Counted from the stretch's first letter, positions 1 through 5,322 are shown. The stretch is 6,586 bases of DNA from an uncultured Bacillaceae bacterium (GCA_937967685.1 CALBTX010000193.1:1-6586); one strand, 5' to 3'. The notes: a model not told the origin generated them from the sequence alone. Numbers and translations are program-made.

Positions 1-40
1 AACGGCCTGATACCAATATAACACGGGAGGAGATGTTCGG

Positions 41-262
41 ATGAACCGGAAGCGTTTTAGCACTTTGTATATTATTTTTACGGGAGTGGCCTTTTTAGCC
101 GTCATTTTTCCCATTTATGAAATCGCCAACAGATCAACCCCTCTTGTTTTTGGTCTGCCGTTCAGTTTTTTCTGGGTGATCGTTTGGGTGTTGATCGCTT
201 TTACGGCGGTACTCGTTCTTTATTTTGTCGATCCGGATCATAAAAAAAACGGGGAGGAATAG
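41..262 (+). CDS. DUF3311 small membrane protein, SSS-transporter partner (YhjC-like)
   Basis: A 73-residue, very hydrophobic protein with a short basic N-terminus (MNRKR), two predicted membrane helices (about residues 8-28 and 38-62) and a charged cytoplasmic-looking tail (DPDHKKNGEE). The size, two-helix layout and position directly before an SSS permease match the DUF3311 family, of which Bacillus YhjC next to the permease YhjB is the familiar example. Family members have no known enzymatic activity; a role as accessory subunit or assembly factor of the permease is inference from gene pairing. The ATG at 41 has a strong Shine-Dalgarno GGGAGGAG at 25-32 with 8 bp spacing. Its stop is 3 bp before the permease start, and the permease Shine-Dalgarno lies inside its last codons, so the two are probably translationally coupled. 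No convincing promoter is visible in the 40 bp upstream, so the operon likely begins outside the window. Confidence 0.85.
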   Translation: MNRKRFSTLYIIFTGVAFLAVIFPIYEIANRSTPLVFGLPFSFFWVIVWVLIAFTAVLVLYFVDPDHKKNGEE

Positions 263-265
263 CTC

Positions 266-1726
266 ATGCAGGACTGGCAAATCGCCCTGGTCATGATGAT
301 CGGTTATTTGGTGATTGCTCTCGTTATAGGCATGATGGCAGGATTGGGTCGGGGCGGCTCCATTAGTGAATATGCCGTGGCAGGCAGGACTTTAGGCTTT
401 GTCGTGACAGCCTTTTTAATGGGCGGCGCCGTTTTTAGCGCTTTTTCCTTTCTCGGTGCCCCAGGGTGGGCGTTTACACAAGGAGCGCCGGCGTTTTATA
501 TTATCGTCTATGTCGCCTTTGGTATTTTCCCATGGTATTTTATTGGCCCAAAAATAGGGAAAATTGGCAAAAAATTAAACCTGTTTACGGTTTCAGATTT
601 TCTCAATGGGCGATTTCAAAACAAGGCCCTGCCCATTTTGGTCGGGATTCTATCATTGCTGGCTTTTATCCAATATTTAGCGACACAAATGAAAGGCATG
701 GCGTACATTTTCAATATGATGACGGAAGGGGCCGTTCCGTTTTGGCTGGGTGCGCTCATTGCCTACGGCATCGTGGTCATTTATGTGGCCACGGGCGGTA
801 TTCGTGCCGCCGCTTGGTCAGATGTTTTTCAGGGTGCGGTGATGGTCGTCATTGCCTGGGTGATTGGCATTGTGGTGGTGTATCAGCTGCATGGCGGAAT
901 CGGAGCGATGTTTACGGCCATCAACGAAGCCAACCCGGGTTTTCTGGAGATCGGTCATGAAGGGTCCACCATGTCCGCGACGGCCTATACAACCTCCATC
1001 CTCGTTTCCGCCATTGGCTTGTTGATTTGGCCCCATTTGTTTTCAAGGTCTTTTTCATCACAACCGATCACCATTAAAAGAACGGTGCTGATCTATCCTT
1101 TGTTTGCTCTGTTTCTGTTTCCTTTGCTTTTGGGTGGATTTTCGGCCGTTGGGGTGGTTCCCGTCGATGCGGTTGAAGCGGACGAAATTTTGCCTTATTT
1201 GGTGAGTACCGTGATGAATTTGCCGGGTTGGCTGTATGGTCTCGTCGGCGCCGGTGCCCTGGCTGCGGCCATGTCTTCCGCCGATGCGATCACGCACAGT
1301 GCGGCGCTTGAATTTACAAACGGGGTTGTCAAAACGACGCGGAAATCGTTAAAAGAAGATAAAATCCTATTGCTCATGAGGGTGGCCGTGATTGTCATCG
1401 GAGCCCTGGCTTATTTTGTCACTATTTTCGGGGGTCAGGGATTGATCGCTCTCCTGCTTGGTGCTTACGGGGCGATCGTTCAATTTGCACCTGGCATATA
1501 CAGTGCACTATACTGGAAGAGAGCGACGGCACCTGGGGTCATCTCCGGTTTGCTGGTCGGTACAGGCATTAACTACTATTATTCTCTTGCCGCTTCTTCA
1601 ACACCTTTTGATATTCACGCAGGCATTGTCGGGCTCATTTTCAATCTGATTGTGCTCATCGTGGTCAGCTATCTCACCAAACCTCAGCCTGAGGAAATGG
1701 CCCGCGCTTACGTGGATGCGCATTAG
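266..1726 (+). CDS. Sodium:solute symporter (SSS) family permease, YhjB-like
   Basis: A 486-residue polytopic inner-membrane protein with roughly 12-13 hydrophobic segments, the normal length for the SSS family (PutP, PanF and SglT relatives). Visible family marks are the TM1-like segment followed by ISEYAVAGRTLG (33-44), the loop motif GGIRAAAWSDVFQG (177-190) and the helix GALAAAMSSADAITHSAA (330-347), whose Ser-Ser-Ala-Asp at 337-340 sits where SSS proteins form the Na2 sodium site. The family couples sodium (sometimes proton) entry to uptake of amino acids, carboxylates, vitamins or sugars; the substrate cannot be told here. The ATG at 266 is served by GGGGAGG at 251-257. The upstream DUF3311 gene is its likely partner and the downstream gene is an acyl-CoA dehydrogenase, so an organic acid or amino acid substrate is plausible but inferred. 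The gene looks intact. Confidence 0.93.
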   Translation: MQDWQIALVMMIGYLVIALVIGMMAGLGRGGSISEYAVAGRTLGFVVTAFLMGGAVFSAFSFLGAPGWAFTQGAPAFYIIVYVAFGIFPWYFIGPKIGKIGKKLNLFTVSDFLNGRFQNKALPILVGILSLLAFIQYLATQMKGMAYIFNMMTEGAVPFWLGALIAYGIVVIYVATGGIRAAAWSDVFQGAVMVVIAWVIGIVVVYQLHGGIGAMFTAINEANPGFLEIGHEGSTMSATAYTTSILVSAIGLLIWPHLFSRSFSSQPITIKRTVLIYPLFALFLFPLLLGGFSAVGVVPVDAVEADEILPYLVSTVMNLPGWLYGLVGAGALAAAMSSADAITHSAALEFTNGVVKTTRKSLKEDKILLLMRVAVIVIGALAYFVTIFGGQGLIALLLGAYGAIVQFAPGIYSALYWKRATAPGVISGLLVGTGINYYYSLAASSTPFDIHAGIVGLIFNLIVLIVVSYLTKPQPEEMARAYVDAH

Positions 1727-1804
1727 GACGAAGAGAATTGGCAAGTGGCTGACCCGGTGCCATCATGCACAGGCTCCATCATTAGCTGGGAAAGGGGATC
1801 AGGG

Positions 1805-3007
1805 ATGGATTTTAGTTTGACGGAAGAGCAGCTCATGGTCCGCAAAATGGTGCGGGACTTTGTGGACAAAGAAATTATCCCTTATATCAAAGAATGGGAT
1901 GAAAAAGGCGAGTTTAACCAGGGCATATTAAAACGTTTGGCCGAATTGGATTTAATGGGGGTCTGTATCCCCGAAAAATACGGCGGGAGCGGGATGGATT
2001 ACAATACGCTGGCCATCGTTTGTGAGGAACTTGAACGCGGGGATACCGCATTTCGGACGGCGGTGTCCGTACATACCGGGTTAAACAGTCTGACTTTGCT
2101 GCAATGGGGCACGGAAGCACAGAAGCAAAAATTCCTGGTGCCTCAGGCCAAAGGTGAAAAAATCGGCGCATTCGGTTTGACCGAACCGGATGCCGGTTCA
2201 GATGTCGCCGGCATCAAATCAACAGCCGTGAAAGAAGGCGATCACTACATTCTAAACGGTTCCAAAACATGGATTTCTTTATGTGATGTCGCCGATCATT
2301 TTATCGTATTTGCCTACACGGATAAAAGCAAAAAACATCAGGGCATTTCCGCCTTCATCGTTGAACGGGACAGGGCGGGATTTTCTTCGAAGGCGATCAA
2401 AGGCAAACACGGCATCCGGGCCGGCAATACGGGGGAAATTTTTTTCGATCACGTCAAAATCCCTCAAGAAAACTTGCTCGGAGAAGAAGGGGAAGGATTT
2501 AAGATCGCCATGTCTGCCTTGGACAACGGGAGATTTACCGTTGCGGCCGGCGCTTGCGGAATCATGATGGCCTGTTTGGAAGAAAGTGTGAAATATTGTC
2601 ATGAACGGAAAACGTTCGGCAAAGAAATCGGCAGGCACCAGTTGGTTCAACAAATGATTGCCAACATGGAGGCCAAACTGCAAATGGCCAGGCTGCTCGT
2701 CTATCGAGCGGGATGGCTTAAGAATCAAGGCAAAAGAAATACGCGGGAAACGTCTCTGGCCAAATGGCAGGCCTGCAATTTCGCCAACGAAGCGGCCAAT
2801 GACGCCGTTCAAATTCACGGCGCATACGGTTATTCTAACGAATATCCGGTCGAACGGCATTTGAGAAACTCTAAAGCACCCGTCATTTATGAAGGCACCC
2901 GCGAAATCCATACACTCATGCAAGCGGAGTATGTCCTTGGCTATCGCCAGGATAAACCGTTGCGGTGCATGTTGCCCGCCTGGCCTTTTACAGAGGAGTC
3001 CATTTGA
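1805..3007 (+). CDS. Acyl-CoA dehydrogenase, glutaryl-CoA-dehydrogenase-like
   Basis: A 400-residue FAD flavoprotein that should oxidise an acyl-CoA at C2-C3 and pass electrons to electron-transfer flavoprotein. Domains follow the family order: alpha-helical N-domain (MDFSLTEEQ onward), beta-barrel middle with FGLTEPDAGSD (123-133) and NGSKTWIS (151-158), and C-domain with ERKTFGKEIG (267-276), QIHGAYGY (336-343) and the catalytic base Glu363 in YEGT. The segment ERGDTAFRTAVSV (77-89) aligns with human glutaryl-CoA dehydrogenase and keeps the Arg and Ser (Arg84, Ser88) that bind the distal carboxylate there, so a dicarboxylyl-CoA substrate is possible. The tail LGYRQDKPLRC extends past the usual end. 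I chose ATG 1805 because AAAGGGG (1791-1797) lies 7 bp before it and the family N-terminus begins there; an in-frame GTG at 1745 would add 20 unrelated residues. It lies 78 bp after the permease with no terminator between. Confidence 0.92.
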   Translation: MDFSLTEEQLMVRKMVRDFVDKEIIPYIKEWDEKGEFNQGILKRLAELDLMGVCIPEKYGGSGMDYNTLAIVCEELERGDTAFRTAVSVHTGLNSLTLLQWGTEAQKQKFLVPQAKGEKIGAFGLTEPDAGSDVAGIKSTAVKEGDHYILNGSKTWISLCDVADHFIVFAYTDKSKKHQGISAFIVERDRAGFSSKAIKGKHGIRAGNTGEIFFDHVKIPQENLLGEEGEGFKIAMSALDNGRFTVAAGACGIMMACLEESVKYCHERKTFGKEIGRHQLVQQMIANMEAKLQMARLLVYRAGWLKNQGKRNTRETSLAKWQACNFANEAANDAVQIHGAYGYSNEYPVERHLRNSKAPVIYEGTREIHTLMQAEYVLGYRQDKPLRCMLPAWPFTEESI

Positions 3008-3096
3008 AAAAGTCTCCCTTCCAATTGTCTCAGTTATTGAATGAAATGAAAAGGTCTCATTCGATGGCCCCTTCACAATGGTTACAAGCGGGATAG
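3004..3096 (+). CDS. Possible 30-codon ORF overlapping the dehydrogenase stop
   Basis: A TTG at 3004 overlaps the TGA of the dehydrogenase (TTGA) and opens a 30-codon frame ending at TAG 3094-3096, inside the left arm of the terminator stem. A good Shine-Dalgarno, AGAGGAG at 2992-2998, sits 5 bp before the TTG. The peptide starts LKKSPFQLSQLL (TTG read as Met) and ends PSQWLQAG; it is polar and basic with no membrane segment, and I recognise no family. Stop codons embedded in terminator stems and short stop-start overlaps are common for real last genes of operons. Against this, the frame is short and the Shine-Dalgarno-like purines also encode Glu-Glu in the dehydrogenase tail. It could equally be the decayed head of a lost gene. 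Confidence 0.3.
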   Translation: MKKSPFQLSQLLNEMKRSHSMAPSQWLQAG

Positions 3097-3132
3097 ACGA
3101 TTTCTTTCAGTGGAAATGTCTATCCTTTTTTT
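3091..3132 (+). terminator. Rho-independent terminator of the permease/dehydrogenase operon
   Basis: The left arm GGATAGAC (3091-3098) plus ATTTC (3100-3104) pairs with GAAAT (3113-3117) plus GTCTATCC (3118-3125). This gives 13 base pairs with a single bulged G at 3099 and an 8-nt loop, followed directly by seven T (3126-3132). It separates the upstream operon from iclR, which has its own promoter 15 bp further on. Confidence 0.92.
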
Positions 3133-3147
3133 ATACAATTGCCTTCA

Positions 3148-3176
3148 TTGACAAAATTGTTTGAAGAGACTATATT
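3148..3176 (+). promoter_or_regulatory. Sigma-A promoter of iclR
   Basis: The -35 hexamer TTGACA (3148-3153) is a perfect consensus, the spacer is exactly 17 bp (3154-3170), and the -10 hexamer is TATATT (3171-3176, one mismatch). Transcription should start near 3183, giving an untranslated leader of about 147 nt before the iclR start at 3330. The two hexamers and the spacer length are identical to those of the promoter at 4230-4258. Confidence 0.85.
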
Positions 3177-3184
3177 CAGTATAC
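3175..3184. promoter_or_regulatory. Shared promoter decamer TTCAGTATAC, copy 1 (candidate operator)
   Basis: The decamer TTCAGTATAC overlaps the last two bases of the iclR -10 and reaches the predicted start site. The same ten bases occur at 4268-4277 just after the -10 of the next operon. The core GTATAC is palindromic. It is a candidate site for the IclR protein encoded between the two copies, which would mean autoregulation. This is inference from position and repetition only. Confidence 0.4.
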
Positions 3185-3218
3185 AGGATTTGGTTTTACA
3201 TATTGTCCAAATGTCAAA

Positions 3219-3234
3219 ATATTTATACAAATAT
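3219..3234. promoter_or_regulatory. AT-rich palindrome in the iclR leader
   Basis: ATATTT (3219-3224) and AAATAT (3229-3234) are perfect inverted arms around ATAC, a 16-bp palindrome of the size typical of IclR-family operators. It lies about 36-51 bp after the predicted iclR start site, where a bound protein could act as a roadblock. Being all A/T in its arms it is weak evidence and may be chance. Confidence 0.25.
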
Positions 3235-3238
3235 CATC

Positions 3239-3288
3239 ACCGTTAAGCTGGAAGTTCAATGACCGTTAAGCTGAGACGGAAGCTCAAT
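3239..3288. repeat. Imperfect tandem duplication in the iclR leader
   Basis: ACCGTTAAGCTG occurs exactly at 3239-3250 and 3262-3273. Each copy is followed by a GGAAGYTCAAT element (GGAAGTTCAAT at 3250-3260, GGAAGCTCAAT at 3278-3288). The second unit carries about 5 extra bases between its two halves. The right end, GCTCAA (3282-3287), also forms a 6-bp hairpin with TTGAGC (3291-3296) across a TTT loop. The repeat sits in the untranslated leader and could be a doubled regulator site or a structured RNA element. Confidence 0.6.
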
Positions 3289-3314
3289 TTTTGAGCAAAT
3301 CATCAGGGGAAGGA

Positions 3315-3322
3315 GGGAGGAG
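3315..3322 (+). promoter_or_regulatory. Ribosome binding site that fixes the iclR start at TTG 3330
   Basis: GGGAGGAG (3315-3322), within a longer purine run from 3306 to 3325, lies 7 bp before the in-frame TTG at 3330. The alternative TTG at 3291 has no such site and would translate straight through this Shine-Dalgarno, adding 13 residues not typical of the family. Confidence 0.75.
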
Positions 3323-3329
3323 AGGTCCG

Positions 3330-4133
3330 TTGAAAAAATATCGTGTGCCAGCACTGGAAAAAGCGATCGCCATCCTGGACTTAGTGGCTTCGGCGGAACG
3401 GGCGTATACGGTGACGGGGATTCATAAGCAATTAAACATCTCTAAATCAACGGTTTTTGCCATTTTGAACGTGTTAGAAAGCCATGATTTTGTCAGAAAG
3501 GACGAAAAAGGCAGTTATACGATCGGTTTGAGATTGTATCAACTGGGGATGGCTTACATTTCCAATAATGATATGATTAAAATTGCCCGGCCTCATTTAA
3601 AGGCATTGATGCACAAAACCGGTTTTACCGTTCATTTGGGGATTTTGGATGAAGGGGAAATTTTATATGTGGACAAGGTTGAACCAGATTCGTTTATTAA
3701 ATTTTCTACATTTCCCGGCATGCGCTCCCCCATACATATCAGTAGTTTAGGTAAAGCCATTGCCGCATTTCTGGAGGAGGATCAACTGAATCGAATTGTA
3801 GCGGAGAAAGGTTTGGGAAAATACACGCCTCACACACTGACAGACCCCCGGAAGTTTAAGCAATCTTTAGAGGAGATTCGTCAAAACGGTTATGCGCTGG
3901 AAGACGAAGAAGGCGAGATCGGTGTCCGCTGTATTGGCGCTCCCGTATTTCAAGATGAAAGCGGGCATGCTTCGGCGGCGGTGAGCATCGTCGGCCATAC
4001 ATCAACGTTAACGCCTGATAAGTTTGCCATGTTGGGCCGGATGGTCAAGTCAACGGCAAAAGACATATCCAAGGAGATGGTGATGGGCGGTTCAGCCAGG
4101 AGCCGGCCGTTCAGCAACATTTCGAGAGCATAA
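3330..4133 (+). CDS. IclR-family transcriptional regulator
   Basis: With the TTG start at 3330 the protein has 267 residues, a standard IclR length, and begins MKKYRVPALEKAIAILDLV as members do. The winged helix-turn-helix spans about residues 8-70, with recognition region LNISKSTVFAILNVLE (35-50) and wing KGSYTIGLRLYQLG (60-73). The C-terminal effector-binding domain shows the family marks GMRSPIHISSLGKAIAAFL (130-148) and IGVRCIGAPVFQDESG (197-212). IclR proteins bind a small organic ligand and either repress or activate nearby catabolic operons, often also their own gene. Lying between the permease/dehydrogenase unit and the aldolase/aminotransferase unit, it is the obvious local regulator. 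Candidate operators are the shared decamer, the 18-bp palindrome at 4285 and the leader repeats; none is proven. No strong terminator follows the stop. Confidence 0.93.
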   Translation: MKKYRVPALEKAIAILDLVASAERAYTVTGIHKQLNISKSTVFAILNVLESHDFVRKDEKGSYTIGLRLYQLGMAYISNNDMIKIARPHLKALMHKTGFTVHLGILDEGEILYVDKVEPDSFIKFSTFPGMRSPIHISSLGKAIAAFLEEDQLNRIVAEKGLGKYTPHTLTDPRKFKQSLEEIRQNGYALEDEEGEIGVRCIGAPVFQDESGHASAAVSIVGHTSTLTPDKFAMLGRMVKSTAKDISKEMVMGGSARSRPFSNISRA

Positions 4134-4229
4134 CGATTTTGATCAGGTTTTATTTACTGTCCACCTGTCACCACGCCGCTTGCCTAGATAAAAGTTTTTT
4201 ATTTCTGTAAATTCAATATCGATTATATA

Positions 4230-4258
4230 TTGACACCTTTACAAATAGGGTGTATATT
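4230..4258 (+). promoter_or_regulatory. Sigma-A promoter of the aldolase/aminotransferase operon
   Basis: The -35 is TTGACA (4230-4235), the spacer is 17 bp (4236-4252) and the -10 is TATATT (4253-4258). The expected start site is near 4265. The 40 bp upstream is very A/T-rich, like an UP element. The hexamers and spacing match the iclR promoter exactly. With such a strong core promoter, control most likely comes from repressors binding at or after the start site, where two candidate sites lie. Confidence 0.85.
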
Positions 4259-4271
4259 AAAATCGCTTTCA
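4257..4271. promoter_or_regulatory. Catabolite-responsive element (cre) for CcpA
   Basis: The 15 bases TTAAAATCGCTTTCA match the Bacillus cre consensus WTGNAANCGNWNNCW at every fixed position except one (A for G at 4259). The right half, CGCTTTCA, is the ideal half-site. It overlaps the end of the -10 and the predicted start site, the classic location for CcpA/HPr-Ser-P repression of catabolic operons in Firmicutes. Repression by preferred sugars is therefore expected. Confidence 0.72.
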
Positions 4272-4277
4272 GTATAC
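4268..4277. promoter_or_regulatory. Shared promoter decamer TTCAGTATAC, copy 2 (candidate operator)
   Basis: Second exact copy of the decamer found at the iclR promoter (3175-3184). It overlaps the right end of the cre site and lies just after the predicted start site. Here the symmetry extends to TCAGTATACGGA (TCN-GTATAC-NGA). It is a possible IclR site that would compete with or add to CcpA. Confidence 0.4.
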
Positions 4278-4284
4278 GGACCTT

Positions 4285-4302
4285 TGTTCTCTGTAGAGAA
4301 CA
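4285..4302. promoter_or_regulatory. Perfect 18-bp palindrome, candidate operator
   Basis: TGTTCTCTGTAGAGAACA has 8-bp perfect inverted arms around a central GT. It lies about 20-37 bp downstream of the predicted start site of the aldolase operon. Size and placement suit a dimeric repressor; IclR-family operators are typically palindromes of about this length, so the adjacent IclR protein is the first candidate. As RNA it would form a 7-bp stem with a UGUA loop, but no T-run follows, so it is not a terminator. I found no second copy in the window. Confidence 0.6.
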
Positions 4303-4306
4303 GGAT

Positions 4307-4329
4307 GTTTTTATAACGCGTTTTTATAA
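4307..4329 (+). repeat. Short direct repeat GTTTTTATAA in the operon leader
   Basis: GTTTTTATAA occurs at 4307-4316 and 4320-4329, a 13-bp period, between the palindrome and the orphan Shine-Dalgarno. No function can be assigned; it makes the leader U/A-rich and probably unstructured just before the ribosome-binding region. Confidence 0.4.
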
Positions 4330-4331
4330 AT

Positions 4332-4338
4332 GGAGGTG
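4332..4338 (+). promoter_or_regulatory. Orphan Shine-Dalgarno GGAGGTG without a normal start codon
   Basis: GGAGGTG is fully complementary to the 16S anti-Shine-Dalgarno, yet no ATG, GTG or TTG occurs at the usual 5-10 bp distance. Six bp after GGAGG there is an ATA (4343-4345) in frame with the aldolase gene, which would add 15 residues. Either an ATG has become ATA, or this is a non-canonical start, or a standby ribosome site for the real start near 4388. Confidence 0.45.
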
Positions 4339-4387
4339 CACCATAGAGGCGCGAATCGCCATAAACTGTTCAGAAATGGGGATGATG

Positions 4388-5299
4388 ATGAACAAACAAA
4401 TCAAAGGCATTTTTCCGATCGTTGCCACGCCTTTTACCGACGAAGGGGATGTCGATGAAGACAGTTTTCAACAATTGGTGCGTCATTTAGTGGGCACGGG
4501 AGTGAATGGATTAACCCTTTTTGGCATAGCGTCTGAGTTTTATAAACTCGCGGATGAAGAGAAGCTCCGCTTGCAAACGATTTTATTGTCCGAGACTGGG
4601 AAACATGCCGACGTAGTGGGCATGATTTCGATTACCGACCACGCCCGGGAACTGGCTGTCCAGCGGGCAGTCAAGGCTGAGCAAATGGGCGCAGATTCGT
4701 TAATGTTACTACCCCCATTCTTTCTAAGTCCATCGAGGGAGGCCATCATCGCTCACATTGAAGCGGTTGCTTCGGCCGTGAAGATTCCGATCGTTGTTCA
4801 GTATGCCCCCAATCAGACAGGGGTGCGGATTCCTGCCGATACCTTTATACATATTAACGAGAGACATGATCACGTTCAATTTGTGAAAACGGAAACACAG
4901 CCTCCCGGCCGGTATATCAGCCAGCTTGTTGAAGGTTCCGCTGGTCGCTTAAGTGCACTGATCGGTTACGCAGGCATCCAAATGCCCGATGCATTCAAAC
5001 GCGGCGCGTGCGGTGTTCAGCCTGGATGTTCGTTCAGCGAAATATACGTGCAATTATATCAATGGCATTCATCCGGTCAAATGGACTTATTCCATGACCT
5101 GTTTCAGCGGCTGCTTCCCTACATCTCTTATTGGATGCAGGGCAGCGAAATCATTATTAAGGCGGAAAAAACCATTTTAAAGAAACGTGGGATCATCGCC
5201 AGTGATTATTGTCGACAGCCCGCATATACCCTGGATTCGATAGAAATGGAGATGATCGAGGCATTTTTAAATACATTTAGCAGTTATTTGCGAATGTGA
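4388..5299 (+). CDS. DapA/NanA-superfamily Schiff-base aldolase or dehydratase, substrate unknown
   Basis: From ATG 4388 the product is a 303-residue TIM-barrel enzyme beginning MNKQIKGIFPIVATPF, the classic superfamily start. Lys167 in FVKTETQPPG is the expected Schiff-base lysine for a 2-oxo acid and Tyr139 in YAPNQTG the catalytic tyrosine. The usual G(S/T)TGE motif at the end of strand 2 is replaced by GIASE (46-50), so the Thr pair of true dihydrodipicolinate synthase is missing; lysine biosynthesis is unlikely. GYAGIQMPDAFKRGACGVQPG (193-213) resembles catabolic members such as 2-keto-3-deoxy-sugar-acid dehydratases. The start is uncertain: in-frame ATGs occur at 4376, 4382, 4385 and 4388 with only weak GGGG before them, and an orphan Shine-Dalgarno lies upstream. 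The same frame open from 4250 overlaps the promoter and cannot be the start. The aminotransferase starts 23 bp after its stop. Cytosolic. Confidence 0.88.
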   Translation: MNKQIKGIFPIVATPFTDEGDVDEDSFQQLVRHLVGTGVNGLTLFGIASEFYKLADEEKLRLQTILLSETGKHADVVGMISITDHARELAVQRAVKAEQMGADSLMLLPPFFLSPSREAIIAHIEAVASAVKIPIVVQYAPNQTGVRIPADTFIHINERHDHVQFVKTETQPPGRYISQLVEGSAGRLSALIGYAGIQMPDAFKRGACGVQPGCSFSEIYVQLYQWHSSGQMDLFHDLFQRLLPYISYWMQGSEIIIKAEKTILKKRGIIASDYCRQPAYTLDSIEMEMIEAFLNTFSSYLRM

Positions 5300-5307
5300 A
5301 ATCATTC

Positions 5308-5317
5308 AGGGGAGGAG
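5308..5317 (+). promoter_or_regulatory. Ribosome binding site that selects GTG 5323
   Basis: AGGGGAGGAG (5308-5317) is 5 bp before the GTG at 5323. The nearer ATG at 5318 abuts the site and is in another frame, so GTG 5323 is the start of the aminotransferase. Confidence 0.75.
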
Positions 5318-5322
5318 ATGTC

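Noticed and set aside
17..22. TATAAC as a -10 box for the first operon
   Set aside because: It is directly before the Shine-Dalgarno, so the start site would fall in or after it, and no -35 can be seen in the few bases available.
46..60. cre-like sequence at the start of the DUF3311 gene
   Set aside because: Only the central AAGCGTTT agrees with the CcpA consensus; several fixed positions are wrong.
466..960. 164-codon + strand frame inside the SSS permease
   Set aside because: Out-of-frame shadow with Cys/Arg/His-rich low-quality sequence; the permease reading frame here has clear membrane helices and SSS motifs.
1745..1804. Upstream GTG start for the acyl-CoA dehydrogenase
   Set aside because: No Shine-Dalgarno at the proper distance and the extra 20 residues do not resemble the family, while ATG 1805 has AAAGGGG at 7 bp and the typical N-terminus.
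2279..3076. Long antisense open frame (265 codons) opposite the acyl-CoA dehydrogenase
   Set aside because: It lies opposite a gene whose catalytic motifs are all intact in the + frame, has no plausible Shine-Dalgarno or family signature, and runs through the terminator region. It is a codon-bias shadow.
3291..3329. TTG 3291 as the iclR start
   Set aside because: It lies in a small hairpin, lacks a ribosome site, and the strong GGGAGGAG before TTG 3330 gives the standard IclR N-terminus.
4188..4202. ATAAAA/TTTTAT hairpin after iclR as a terminator
   Set aside because: Only six A-T pairs with a 3-nt loop and no following T-run; too weak. The iclR transcript may read through into the next operon.
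4388..5299. Calling this gene dapA (lysine biosynthesis)
   Set aside because: The GTTGE Thr pair is absent, the operon has a cre site and no lysine or diaminopimelate genes are nearby.
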